NCBI GenBank assembly: GCA_016793325.1
Contig: JAEUKI010000017.1
Location: 32,522-96,521, forward strand
Direction of reading: 5' to 3'
DNA: 64,000 nt
Origin: Myxococcales bacterium
Lineage (GTDB): Bacteria > Myxococcota_A > Polyangia > Polyangiales > Ga0077539
Numbering within the stretch: position 1 is the stretch's first letter; every line of letters starts with the position of its first letter. Position numbers and translations under genes: made by a program. This document shows positions 43,702-53,111 of the stretch, one piece after another. The notes under the pieces are model-generated. The model saw only the letters and a program-made list of their open reading frames with translations, did no database searches and was not told the origin of the DNA.

Positions 43702-45018
43702 TCAGCGCACGAAGCGGTAGATCACGGCGCCGACCGCCAACAGGAGCAGGACGGGCGTGAGGTAGTAGATCGGCGCCCACGCGTACGGGTGTCGGTCGAT
43801 CCAGTGCATGAACCCATGGAGTCCCCGCTTGCTTCGGGTGATGTAGCACTCGGCGGGGACGTTTCCGTCGAGGGTGTCTTGGAGCGCGCGCTCCATCGCA
43901 GCGACGTTCGGGTACCGCTGCGCCGGGTCGCGCACGATGCCTCTTTGTACGACGCGCAAGAGCTCGCACGGGACGCCTTTGCTCAGCGCTGGGAGCCGGA
44001 GCTTCAAGTGATCCCACTCGTGGCTCATGAGCGTGAGGAGGAGCTGCTCGACCGTGCGCTTGTCCGCGAGCGGGTGTTCGAGCGCGAGAAACTCGTAGAA
44101 CACCATGCAGAGCGAGAAGATGTCGCTGCGCTCGTCGAGCTCGTCGTTCTTGCCGGAGGCTTGCTCGGGGGACATGTAGAGCGGCGTTCCGATGACGGCG
44201 CCGGCGCGCGTTCGGATGAGCCGCTGATCGTCGCGCGTGGCGTCTGCGTCGCCGGGCGTCGCGCTGTCGCTCGCGGGTTTGTCCTTCGTCCCGATCTTCT
44301 TGGCGATGCCCCAATCGACGACGGTGACCTCGCCGTACGGGCCGATCATGATGTTCGCGGGCTTGATGTCGCGATGGATGTAACCCCGCGCGTGCGCGAA
44401 GCGCACGGCTTCGAGCACCTTCAAGAACACCTGCGCGCGATAGTCGTAGCTGAACCGTCGAACGTGCTCGGGCGAGCCCTCTTTGAGCTTCTCGATCACG
44501 GTCTCCATCGTCTCGCCGTCGAGAAACTTGAGCACCGCGTAGTGCTGCCCGTGCTCGTCGACCCCGACGTCGTGCACGGGAACGATCCCCGGGTGCTCGA
44601 GCGCTCCCACGACGCGCACTTCTTCGGCGAAGCGCAAGAGCGCCGCGGGCGAACGCTGGTCCGCGCGGAGCTTCTTCACCGCGACCTTTCGATCGATGTC
44701 CTGATCGAGCGCGAGCTCGACCTGGCCCATCCCGCCTTCGCCGAGCTGACGAATGGTCTCGAAGCGCGGGTGGTCCTGCACGGCCCAATCGACCGAATCG
44801 TCCGCCTCCCCCTCGCCCGAGGGTCGATCGTTCGCCTTGGTCTTGCGCGGGAGGACAACGCTCCGACCCGCCGCCGTAGCCGCGACCGGAGCGCTGGCCG
44901 TCTTCGCTCCACCGCCCGTGACCGACGCGATCGCGAGCGTTTCGGCTGTCGAATCGTCGACCGTCTTCGCCGCGTCGGGATCGCTCTGCGTGGCCGCAAC
45001 CGCTCCGTCGCCGCTCAT
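43702..45018 (-). CDS. Ser/Thr kinase with DWG motif and C-terminal anchor
   Basis: 438 residues. An N-terminal disordered stretch of about 85 residues is followed by a kinase domain with GEGGMG, VAVKKL, HRDIKPAN and VVDWGIAKK (DFG replaced by DWG, a tolerated variant in bacterial kinases), then MSPEQ. A single membrane helix ends the protein (YYLTPVLLLLAVGAVIYRFV), leaving almost nothing outside, so it probably receives its signal inside the cell. It diverges from the 45341 kinase operon. Confidence 0.88.
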   Translation of the reverse strand: MSGDGAVAATQSDPDAAKTVDDSTAETLAIASVTGGGAKTASAPVAATAAGRSVVLPRKTKANDRPSGEGEADDSVDWAVQDHPRFETIRQLGEGGMGQVELALDQDIDRKVAVKKLRADQRSPAALLRFAEEVRVVGALEHPGIVPVHDVGVDEHGQHYAVLKFLDGETMETVIEKLKEGSPEHVRRFSYDYRAQVFLKVLEAVRFAHARGYIHRDIKPANIMIGPYGEVTVVDWGIAKKIGTKDKPASDSATPGDADATRDDQRLIRTRAGAVIGTPLYMSPEQASGKNDELDERSDIFSLCMVFYEFLALEHPLADKRTVEQLLLTLMSHEWDHLKLRLPALSKGVPCELLRVVQRGIVRDPAQRYPNVAAMERALQDTLDGNVPAECYITRSKRGLHGFMHWIDRHPYAWAPIYYLTPVLLLLAVGAVIYRFVR

Positions 45019-45340
45019 AGCCCGCTACGATACAGCGCTCTCGAAGCCCGAGCGTCGCGATTGCACGGGGCGATTCAGGAAATTCGAGCATCCTATCCGA
45101 GCATTACGAGTCCTGACAACCTCGCGAAATGCTTGTGACAAACGCTTTCGATCGCGCGCCTCTGTGCGAGACTCGTCACCGAGAGCACGAGCGCGCGAAC
45201 GCCTGTCGACGTTCGCGAGAACGGTTGCGGCTACCGAACCACCCGATCGAGGCGTGGGTTCGGGCCTTTGTGTTTCGACACAAGGGCGCTACTGTGCCGC
45301 GATTTTTCACCGCCCGCGCTCGCTGCTGGAGCGACTTCCC
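45019..45340. other. Divergent 322-base region between two kinase genes
   Basis: No convincing gene. It contains AT-richer segments at 45090-45150 that could hold promoters for both directions and the stable hairpin at 45264-45287 in the probable leader of the plus-strand operon. Confidence 0.4.
45264..45287 (+). promoter_or_regulatory. TTCG-loop hairpin in the leader of the kinase-TonB operon
   Basis: GCCTTTGTGT-TTCG-ACACAAGGGC: ten-base-pair stem (one G-U in RNA) with a UUCG tetraloop, 53 bases ahead of the ATG at 45341; TTTTT follows 17 bases later (45303-45307). Could be a 5' stabiliser, attenuator or the terminator of an upstream short transcript. Confidence 0.5.
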
Positions 45341-46975
45341 ATGAGCACGTCTTCGACAGAGAAGCCCCACGCCGCGCAGAGCACGGACGCGCACGCGATC
45401 GACAAGACCGTCGAGATCGGCGCGATGATCGCGGGCAAATACCGGGTCGATTCGCTGCTCGGCGAAGGCGGGATGGGGCGCGTCTACCGCGCGTTTCACG
45501 TGCTCCTCGAGCGCGAAGTGGCGCTCAAGCTCCTGCGGCCCGAGTTTTCGGTGAACGAGGACTCTCGCGAGCGCTTCCTCGCGGAGGCGCGCGCGGCGAA
45601 CACCGTGCGGCACCCGCACGTGGTGGACGTGCTCGACGTGGGCATCGACGCGGGCGTGCCCTTCATCGTGCAAGAGTTTCTCGCGGGAGAATCGCTCGCG
45701 CGGAGGCTCGAGCTCGCGCGGAGGCTCTCGATCATCGACGCGGTGGACGTGCTGATCCCCATCGCCGCGGCGCTCGCGCACGCGCACAAGCAGGGGATCC
45801 TCCACCGGGACATCAAGCCCGAGAACATCTTCTTGACCGAGGCCAACGGCGGGGTCGTCCCCAAGCTCGTCGATTTCGGGATCGCCCAGTCGCTTCGCGA
45901 AGACCAGACCGACGACGACATCATCGCGGGAACGCCCGCGTACATGGCCCCCGAGCTCGTGCTCGACTCGACGACGCGCGACCCGCGCTCGGACGTGTGG
46001 TCGATGGGCGTCGTCCTCTACGAGTGCCTCTCGGGCTCGCTCCCGTTCTCCGCCGAGACACCGAGCGAAGTGTTCAAGGCCATCTGCAACGAGTCGCCGC
46101 AGCCCCTGTTGTCGTTGCGGTCGGACGTGCCCCCAGCGCTCGTCGCACTCGTCGATCGATGCCTCGCGCGGCAGCTCGACGCGCGCATGCCCGACGCGAA
46201 AACGCTGCTCAAGTCGCTCGAGCAGCTGCGCACGCAGCTCGACGGCGAGAGCAGCTCGCGCGTCCGTTGGCAGTCGACGCTCGCGCCCGGGACGCTCCGC
46301 GTCCGACCGCGCACGAAGACAGGGACCAACCACAGGCCGCCCGAGCTCGTGACGACGAGCGACGAGGCGGCGGTGCCGTTGCCGACCGCGCCCGATCTGC
46401 GCCAGTCCGGTGTTCCGCCGGTCAACGCGCAGCTCGTCGCGCCGTCCGAGCCGCCGGCGACGACGCTCTCGGGTCGATCGCCGAAGCAAATGCCGAAGGG
46501 CGCGACGCTCGCGTTGGCGTTGGCGTTGGCGATGGTCGCGGTCGTTCCGCTGTTGCTCTCGCAGCGCCGGAGGATCGACGCGCAGCCGGATCACACGTCG
46601 GTCACGCGCGATCAGACGACGGTGGCCATCGGCCCCGCGCACGCCGCGACGCACGCGACGCACGCCGCGAACGGGCCGAACGAGCCCGAGCACGACCCGC
46701 GACCGACGCCAGCCACGGGCACCACGACGACGCCCGTGATCGTGCGCGCGCAGCCCGTCAGCGATCCGATCGCCGAGTCGAACGACGCGTCGCTCACCGT
46801 GCAAACGGCGGCCGATCCGCAGGCTCGGGACAACGCGACGGAGCGACCGACGGCGAGGCCGCGACCGATCCGACGATTGCGCGACAGCCGCGACCCCAAC
46901 GGCGCAGGCAACGCCAATCGACCGACGCCCGCCGTGAACCCGACACCGCTGATCCAGCTCCGAGACGAACGCTGA
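45341..46975 (+). CDS. Hanks-type Ser/Thr kinase heading the TonB-receptor operon
   Basis: 544 residues. Kinase motifs GEGGMG, VALKLL, HRDIKPEN, DFGIAQ and MAPEL are intact. A long linker is followed by a membrane helix at about 390 (LALALALAMVAVVPLLL) and a disordered Thr/Pro tail. GGAGCG ten bases ahead supports the ATG. Only one base separates its stop from the TonB-receptor ATG, so kinase and receptor are translated together, an unusual pairing. Confidence 0.9.
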   Translation: MSTSSTEKPHAAQSTDAHAIDKTVEIGAMIAGKYRVDSLLGEGGMGRVYRAFHVLLEREVALKLLRPEFSVNEDSRERFLAEARAANTVRHPHVVDVLDVGIDAGVPFIVQEFLAGESLARRLELARRLSIIDAVDVLIPIAAALAHAHKQGILHRDIKPENIFLTEANGGVVPKLVDFGIAQSLREDQTDDDIIAGTPAYMAPELVLDSTTRDPRSDVWSMGVVLYECLSGSLPFSAETPSEVFKAICNESPQPLLSLRSDVPPALVALVDRCLARQLDARMPDAKTLLKSLEQLRTQLDGESSSRVRWQSTLAPGTLRVRPRTKTGTNHRPPELVTTSDEAAVPLPTAPDLRQSGVPPVNAQLVAPSEPPATTLSGRSPKQMPKGATLALALALAMVAVVPLLLSQRRRIDAQPDHTSVTRDQTTVAIGPAHAATHATHAANGPNEPEHDPRPTPATGTTTTPVIVRAQPVSDPIAESNDASLTVQTAADPQARDNATERPTARPRPIRRLRDSRDPNGAGNANRPTPAVNPTPLIQLRDER

Positions 46976-46976
46976 A

Positions 46977-49907
46977 ATGTCACGCCCACGCAGGCGAGCC
47001 GCGACGCGCGGCCCCGTTTCGAGCGCGCTCGCGCTCGCGCTCGCGACCTCGATGCTCCCTGCCGCAGCGATGGCTGACGGACTCGCAGACGAGGCCGAGC
47101 TCCACTTTCAAATCGCGCGCAGGCGCTTTCAAGCGGGGGACTTCGAGGGCGCGCTCGAGCATTTCTTCACGTCGAATCGGCTCGTCCGCAATCGCAACGT
47201 CCTCTTCAACATCGGCGGGACGTTCGAGCAAATGGGCCGCCTCCCCGAGGCGCATCGGTACTACTACACGGCGCTCGAGGGAGAGACCAACCCGCGCGTG
47301 ATCGCGGATGTGCGCGCGGCGCTCGAGCGGATCGCCCCGCGCGTCGCGGTGCTCGACGTGACGACCGACCCGCCCAACGCGGCGCTCTTTCTCGATCGTC
47401 GCGACCTCGGCGAGCGCGGCCGCTCGGGTCGTCCCCTCGCGCTCGAGCCAGGGACATATCGTGTCATCGCCGAGCTCGAAGGCTACGAACCCGCGCAGAG
47501 CGAGCCGCTCACCGTCGCCGTGGGTCGCAGGACCGAGGTTGTCCTTCGCCTCCGACGCATCATCGGAACGATCGCCGTCAACAGCGCGCAAGGCGCCACG
47601 GTGCGCATCGACGACGAGCAGCGCGGCCCCACGTGCACCGCGCCGTGCACGCTCGAAGTGACGCCGGGCCCGCACACGATCTTCGTCTCGCGCGAGGGAT
47701 TTGCGCCCGAGACGCGCACGGTGGTGGTCAGCGCGCGGCAGCAAACGAGCGCGACGGTCACGCTGCGACCGCTCGTCGGAACGCTCGTGATCGAAGCAGA
47801 CGAGCGCGACGCGCTGGTCGAGGTCGACGGTCGTACGGCGGGGTTCGCGCCGCTGGTGCTGAGGGACGTTCCCGTGGGACGGAGGCGCGTGCGCGTGTCG
47901 CTCTCGGGGTTTCGTTCGGTCGAGCGCGAGATCGAAGTGCGCGCCACAGGTGAGGCGCGATTGACCGACGTGAGCCTCGCGCCCGTGCGCGAAGTGATCG
48001 CGGCGTCGCGAAGGGTCGAGCAACTCGAGGACGCGCCCGCGAGCGTGTCCGTGATTTCAGCGCGCGAAATCGAGGCGTTTCAATACACCACGATCGCCGA
48101 AGCGCTGCAGGGCACCCGCGGCGTCTACGTGTCCAACGACCGCGCGTACCACTCGATCGGCATCCGCGGGCTCGGTCAACCCAACGACTACGGCAACCGC
48201 TTGCTGATCCAGCAAGACGGCGCGGTGCTCAACGACAACCTCTTGTACAGCTCGTATGTCGGCCACGACGGACGCAGCTCGCTCGACCTCGTCGATCGCA
48301 TCGAGGTCGTCCGCGGCCCCGGGTCGCTGCTCTACGGAACGGGCGCGATCTCGGGCGTGATCAACCTCGCCCTACGCGGCCGCGACGTGCGCACCGGCGC
48401 GAGCGCAGGCATCAGCGCGTACGGTGAAAACATGGGCCGCGTTCGCGCGTCGGGCACCGTGCGCATCGGGCCCGAAGCCGGCGCGATGCTCGCGCTCGCG
48501 GTGGGGGCGTCGCAGGGGGTCGACGCGACGCTGCAGGTTCCCTCGATGATGGGCGCGCCGACCGAGCAGGTCGTGCAGGGCGCCGAGCGCTTGCTGACGG
48601 CGTCGATGTCGGGCCGCGCGTGGTGGCGCGATTTGAGCGCGCAATGGCACGTCTCGTTTCAAGAGCACGACATTCCCGTGGGCGCGTACGCGACGACCGT
48701 CGGCGACTCGGCGACGCGATGGACCGACGGGCGCGTGATGGCCGAGGTCAAATACGAGCCGCGCCTCGGGCGAACGCTGCAGCTCTTCACGCGAGCGCAC
48801 GTCAACATGTATCGCTTCTTGGGCAACTACGCGTACGACGGCGGCCCGCTCAGCCGCGAGGCGTACCTGGGGTTGTGGGCTGGCGGCGAAGCGCGCGCGG
48901 AGTGGACGCCGTTGAGCGCGCTCAAGCTCACGGCGGGGGGCGAGTTTCAGGGCCACGCGATCGCGACGCTCACCGGCGAAGGGCTCGATCGCACGATGCC
49001 GTCCGTCGCGCCGACGCGCTACCTCGACGTCTCGCGGCCGTACACCGTGGGGTCGGGGTACGCGCTGATCGATTTGTCTCCAGCGCGGTGGTTTCGCTTC
49101 ACGGGCGGCGCGCGCGTCGACGCGTTCAGCCTCGTCGCGCCTGGGGTGTCGTTTCGCGGCGCGCTGTTGTTTCGACCCGGGCCCCGGACGAACATCAAGC
49201 TCATGGGCGGCCGGGCGTTTCGCGCGCCGAGCATCTACGAGCAGAGCTACACGGACGGGCTGACGCAGCGGGCGAGCTGCCCGCTGATGGCGACGTGCAA
49301 CCTCCGTCCCGAGGTCGTCTACACGGGTGAGCTCGAGTGGAACCAACGCATCAGCGACGACTGGTCCTTCACCGTCGCGGCCAACACGAGCTACCTCGTC
49401 GACATCCTCGACACGGCGGGCGAAGGCACGATGGCGAACCAGCTCCGCTACGAGAACGGCCAGAATCCAGTGCTCTCGATCGGCGGCGACGCCGAGCTGC
49501 GACGCGAGTTTCGACAGGGGTGGTTCTTCACCGCGAGCTACAACGTTCAGCACACACGTTTTCTAGGCGGGACCATCGCGAGGCCGGGGCTCACCAACGC
49601 GCCCGATCACCAGGGCGCGCTCAAGATGGTGGCGCCGCTGCTGCCTCCGTACGCGAGCGCCGCGGTGCGCGCGACCTTCGTGGGACCGCGGCGCGTGCGA
49701 CAGGACACCGACGAGTGGACGACGCCTGCGATCCTCGGCGACGTGGTCGTGTCCGGTCAGGTGACGAGGCTCGGGCTTCGCTACTCGTTCGGCGTCTACA
49801 ACGTGCTCGATTGGCGGTGGAACGTCCCTGTGACCGAGACGTTCGTCGTGCGCACGATGCCGCAGCCGGGGCGCACGTTCGCGGTGCACCTCCAAGCGTC
49901 GTTTTGA
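46977..49907 (+). CDS. TonB-dependent outer-membrane receptor with TPR-PEGA periplasmic region
   Basis: 976 residues. Signal peptide (cut near AMA-DG), TPR-like helices (about 37-115), then three PEGA-type modules (about 125-335) ahead of a canonical plug (SVISAREIEAFQYTTIAEALQGTRGV, IRGLGQP, DRIEVVRGPGSLLYGTGAISGVINL) and a 22-strand-type barrel ending in QASF. The N-terminal modules are not part of normal TonB receptors; they may interact with peptidoglycan or act as a signalling arm. No clear TonB box. Followed by envelope and sigma-factor genes, suggesting a signalling transducer. Confidence 0.88.
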   Translation: MSRPRRRAATRGPVSSALALALATSMLPAAAMADGLADEAELHFQIARRRFQAGDFEGALEHFFTSNRLVRNRNVLFNIGGTFEQMGRLPEAHRYYYTALEGETNPRVIADVRAALERIAPRVAVLDVTTDPPNAALFLDRRDLGERGRSGRPLALEPGTYRVIAELEGYEPAQSEPLTVAVGRRTEVVLRLRRIIGTIAVNSAQGATVRIDDEQRGPTCTAPCTLEVTPGPHTIFVSREGFAPETRTVVVSARQQTSATVTLRPLVGTLVIEADERDALVEVDGRTAGFAPLVLRDVPVGRRRVRVSLSGFRSVEREIEVRATGEARLTDVSLAPVREVIAASRRVEQLEDAPASVSVISAREIEAFQYTTIAEALQGTRGVYVSNDRAYHSIGIRGLGQPNDYGNRLLIQQDGAVLNDNLLYSSYVGHDGRSSLDLVDRIEVVRGPGSLLYGTGAISGVINLALRGRDVRTGASAGISAYGENMGRVRASGTVRIGPEAGAMLALAVGASQGVDATLQVPSMMGAPTEQVVQGAERLLTASMSGRAWWRDLSAQWHVSFQEHDIPVGAYATTVGDSATRWTDGRVMAEVKYEPRLGRTLQLFTRAHVNMYRFLGNYAYDGGPLSREAYLGLWAGGEARAEWTPLSALKLTAGGEFQGHAIATLTGEGLDRTMPSVAPTRYLDVSRPYTVGSGYALIDLSPARWFRFTGGARVDAFSLVAPGVSFRGALLFRPGPRTNIKLMGGRAFRAPSIYEQSYTDGLTQRASCPLMATCNLRPEVVYTGELEWNQRISDDWSFTVAANTSYLVDILDTAGEGTMANQLRYENGQNPVLSIGGDAELRREFRQGWFFTASYNVQHTRFLGGTIARPGLTNAPDHQGALKMVAPLLPPYASAAVRATFVGPRRVRQDTDEWTTPAILGDVVVSGQVTRLGLRYSFGVYNVLDWRWNVPVTETFVVRTMPQPGRTFAVHLQASF

Positions 49908-49985
49908 AGAGCGACCAATTCGGAGCGGTGAGGGTCGTTGCCCGTCCGTCCGCTGGCGTGGCATCGTCCGTGGCGCTTACCTCTG

Positions 49986-50651
49986 ATGAAACGAGCACTG
50001 GCGAGCGCGCGCTTGTTTGGGATCACGCTCGCGGTCGCCGTCGCGCCGCGCGTCGGTAGCGCGCAGAGCGCAGAAAACACCGAGGGACCGACGCGCGAGA
50101 CCGTCGAGGTCGAGGACGTCCTGCACCCGCGACCGGGGCGCGCGAGGCTCGAGCTTCGCGGCGAGTCGGGCGCGCCGATCGCCATCGGCCTCGCGAGCGA
50201 GCAGCCCGCGCGACGAGAGTCGGGCGTGCGCTTCGGCGTCGAGCGAACGCCGGTGCTCTGCACAGCGCCGTGCAGCTTGTTTTTGCGCCCAGGAATTCAA
50301 CGCCTCGTCGGAGAAGCGGACACCGCGTACGTGTGGAGCGCGGACGTTCAGCTCGCGGCGACGGGCTCGCGCTACGCGCTGCGGCCGCACCGCGTGGGGC
50401 TGAGCGCGCTCGGGGGCGCCATGTTCGTCGTGGGCTGCGCGGCGGCGCTGCTCGGTCCCGGGGTGGTGATCGTCAATTTGCTCGTCGGCGATCGCGCGCA
50501 GCTGCCGTTGGCGGTCGTTGGCGGGAGCCTCGCGGGAGCCGCCGGCGCGGGGCTCATCGTGGGCGGGTGGTTCACGGTTCGCGCGGGCGCTCCGAGGCTG
50601 ACCGAAATCGCGCTCGGCGCCGGGACGCTCTCGGCGCGCGGGGTGTTCTGA
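49986..50651 (+). CDS. Secreted/membrane protein, PEGA-neighbour type
   Basis: 221 residues. Signal peptide ending at GSAQS, a beta-rich domain of about 90 residues with a Cys pair (LCTAPCSLFL, the same phrase type as CTAPCTLEV in the receptor), and two Gly-rich membrane helices (VGLSALGGAMFVVGCAAALL; AVVGGSLAGAAGAGLIVGGWF). No named family. Its stop overlaps the start of the next gene (TGATG). Confidence 0.55.
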   Translation: MKRALASARLFGITLAVAVAPRVGSAQSAENTEGPTRETVEVEDVLHPRPGRARLELRGESGAPIAIGLASEQPARRESGVRFGVERTPVLCTAPCSLFLRPGIQRLVGEADTAYVWSADVQLAATGSRYALRPHRVGLSALGGAMFVVGCAAALLGPGVVIVNLLVGDRAQLPLAVVGGSLAGAAGAGLIVGGWFTVRAGAPRLTEIALGAGTLSARGVF

Positions 50652-51739
50652 TGGCGCGCGCGGCGCGTCGCAACGGGCGCCTCGCGGGCGCGCTGGGGTC
50701 GTGTGCGCTCGCGACAGCGCTTTGGGCGCCCGGCGCGCAGGCGGAAGACACGGCGTCGATCGAGTCGTACGCGCGCAGCGTCGATGCGCAGGCGTGCCCG
50801 GACGAAGGGGCGTTTCGAACGGCGGTGCGCGAGCGACTCGGCCGCGAGCCCTTCGCGCGCGACGGCGCGGCGCATCGAGTGCGAGCCACGCTGCGTCGAC
50901 GCGGGGACTGGTTCGCGCTCGAGCTGGCGATCGACGGAGCGACCCGCACGGTGCGCGCGAGGCGGTGCGACGACGCGGTGCGCGCGGCGGCGCTCACGGT
51001 GGCCATCGCGCTCGACCCAGCGATCGCGCTCGGGGGGCCCTCGCGAACGACGACGGTGACGCGCGAGGCGCTCGCGCTTCCGCCAGCGATGCCGCCGGGG
51101 TTTCGCGAGAGCGTCGCGGGGCCCACGCAAGTGGACGACCCCGAGCACGCGCCGCAGGTCGTGTTGTGGGACCCCGAGTGGGTTGCGCCGCCGCCGGTTC
51201 CGGTGCGCGCGACGGAGCTGTCGATGGCGATGGGCGCGCGGGTCGGGCTCGCGATGGGGCTCGATCAGACGCTCGTTCGGCCGGGATTTTCGCTGGGCGC
51301 CGGGCTCGTTCGCGATCGATGGTCCTTCGCGCTCGAGGCCGTCGTCGACCTGCCCGGCAGCCAGCGCGACCCGAGCCGCAACGCGCGGGTCTCGGGCCTC
51401 GCGGCGACCGCGACCCTGCTCGGGTGCCGCGGAACCGAAGCGGCCTTCGCGCCCTTCTTGTGCCTCCGCGCGACGGGCGGAACGCTCGTGGCGTGGGGGT
51501 CAGGATATGTCACAGACTTCACGGTCGCGCTCCCGATCGTCTCGGCGGGCGCGCGGGTGGGCGCGGACATCGACCTCGGCCACCAGACCTCTCTTCGCCT
51601 GGGAATCGACGGAGATTTCGTAATCGTGCGCTCGTCGCTGCTCGTCGAAGCCGCGAACGGAGCCGACGGCGGGTCCGTGTTTCGGAGCGCCCCGCTGGCC
51701 CTCTCGTTTTGGCTCGGCGCACGGACGTGGATTTTTTGA
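50651..51739 (+). CDS. Probable outer-membrane beta-barrel protein
   Basis: 362 residues. A signal peptide (cut near AQAED), a small mixed domain with two Cys (residues 15-110), a Pro-rich linker, then about 190 residues of alternating strands rich in Gly and aromatic residues, ending in GARTWIF. The terminal Phe and strand pattern suggest an eight-stranded barrel. Coupled to the upstream gene; family unknown. Confidence 0.55.
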   Translation: MARAARRNGRLAGALGSCALATALWAPGAQAEDTASIESYARSVDAQACPDEGAFRTAVRERLGREPFARDGAAHRVRATLRRRGDWFALELAIDGATRTVRARRCDDAVRAAALTVAIALDPAIALGGPSRTTTVTREALALPPAMPPGFRESVAGPTQVDDPEHAPQVVLWDPEWVAPPPVPVRATELSMAMGARVGLAMGLDQTLVRPGFSLGAGLVRDRWSFALEAVVDLPGSQRDPSRNARVSGLAATATLLGCRGTEAAFAPFLCLRATGGTLVAWGSGYVTDFTVALPIVSAGARVGADIDLGHQTSLRLGIDGDFVIVRSSLLVEAANGADGGSVFRSAPLALSFWLGARTWIF

Positions 51740-51774
51740 GAACACCCGACGCGAGCGCCCAATCCCCAGACGAG

Positions 51775-52341
51775 ATGCTCGAGACGAGCGCCACGAAGAA
51801 CGAGCGAGCGGCCGCGACTGCGGTCGAGCGGCCGTCGTTCGACGCTGTGTACGAGCGGGAGTTCGACTACGTGTGGACGACGCTACGAAGAATGGGGGTC
51901 GCTGAGTCGTCGCTCGCCGACGCCGCGCACGACGTGTTCGTCGTCGTGTTTCGCCGCTTGGGCGACTTCGACCCCACGCGCCCGCTTCGACCGTGGCTCT
52001 TCGGAATCGCGTATCGCGTCGCGGCCGACCGCCGCGCGCTCGCGTACAACCGCCGCGAGTCACCGGCGGAGCTGCCCGACATCGAGAGCGACGGACCGAG
52101 CGCAGAGCAAGCGCTCGATCGATCGCAGCGGCGCGCGATGGTCCACGAGGCGCTCGCGAAGGTCGACGAGAACCAACGCGTCGTGCTCGTCGCGCACGAC
52201 CTCGAAGAGCGCCCGATGGCCGAGATCGCCGCGGAGCTCGAGATCCCAGTGAAGACTGCGTACTCGCGGCTGAGGCTCGCGAGAGAGGCGTTGACCAAGG
52301 CGCTCGAGAGGGCGCTGCTCCGCCGAGGAGAGAGGCCATGA
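51775..52341 (+). CDS. ECF-type RNA polymerase sigma factor
   Basis: 188 residues. Region 2 includes FDYVWTTLRRMGVAESSLADAAHDVFVVVFRRLGDFDPTRPLRPWLFGIAYRVAAD, region 4 includes ALAKVDENQRVVLVAHDLEERPMAEIAAELEIPVKTAYSRLRLARE. It would redirect transcription on an envelope signal. The ATG at 51775 is used; an in-frame TTG at 51736 overlapping the previous stop is possible. The next gene overlaps by four bases and is the likely anti-sigma partner. Confidence 0.92.
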   Translation: MLETSATKNERAAATAVERPSFDAVYEREFDYVWTTLRRMGVAESSLADAAHDVFVVVFRRLGDFDPTRPLRPWLFGIAYRVAADRRALAYNRRESPAELPDIESDGPSAEQALDRSQRRAMVHEALAKVDENQRVVLVAHDLEERPMAEIAAELEIPVKTAYSRLRLAREALTKALERALLRRGERP

Positions 52342-53111
52342 ACGACGACGAAGCACGCGAGTATCCGCCGTACCCGCCGCACATCGCAGCGCTCGTCGAC
52401 GACGCCCGTCCGCTCGACGAGGCGCCCGCGCGGGCCAAGGCCGACGTTCGAGCGCGCGTGATGGCCACGGTCGGCGCCGCCGCCGCGGTCACCGCCGCGA
52501 CCAACACCGCGCAGTCGACGGCCACCGCGACGAGCGTCGCGAAGCCCGCGGCAAGCTGGTTCGGCGCCAAAGGGCTGTGGCTCGCGCTCGGCGTCGGCGC
52601 CGTGGGGCTCGTGCTCGCGCTCCTTCGGGCCCCGAAGAACGACGCGAGCAACGCACGCACACACAATCAAACGACGCCCACAATCGCCACGTCGAACGAC
52701 GCTGGCGCGACGAGCGCATCGACCGCGGGCGCGACGGAGGTCGAAGACGCTTCCTCGGTGACCGCAGCGGCGGACGACGCGCAGGCTCCGTCGGTCGTCG
52801 CGTCCGCGGCGGACGCAGCGGTCAGCGCGCGGCCTGCGATCGCGCAAGACACCCTCGTCGAAGAGCAGCGCTTGCTCGACCGCGCGCGGGGCGCCCTCGC
52901 GTCAGGCGACCACGACGGGGCGCGCTCGGCGCTCGCGCGGCACCGCCAGCGCTTCTCGCGCGGTCAGCTCTCGATGGAGCGCGACGCCCTCGAGGTACGC
53001 GCGCTCCTCGCCGCCGGCCGCGCTGACGAAGCCCGCGCCGCGGCTTCGCGCTTCGCTTCGCGTTGGCCCACGAGTCCGCTACGATCCGCGGTCGAGGCGA
53101 TGGTTCGATGA
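52338..53111 (+). CDS. Probable anti-sigma-like membrane protein with TPR-type C-domain
   Basis: 257 residues. A cytoplasmic N-terminus of about 75 residues (EYPPYPPHIAALVDDARPLDEAP), one membrane helix (LWLALGVGAVGLVLALL), a disordered Ala/Ser/Thr/Asp linker and a helical TPR-like end (LVEEQRLLDRARGALASGDHDGARSALARHRQRF). Position behind an ECF sigma gene with overlapping ATGA makes an anti-sigma or regulator role likely, though no zinc-finger anti-sigma motif is present. Confidence 0.65.
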   Translation: MNDDEAREYPPYPPHIAALVDDARPLDEAPARAKADVRARVMATVGAAAAVTAATNTAQSTATATSVAKPAASWFGAKGLWLALGVGAVGLVLALLRAPKNDASNARTHNQTTPTIATSNDAGATSASTAGATEVEDASSVTAAADDAQAPSVVASAADAAVSARPAIAQDTLVEEQRLLDRARGALASGDHDGARSALARHRQRFSRGQLSMERDALEVRALLAAGRADEARAAASRFASRWPTSPLRSAVEAMVR

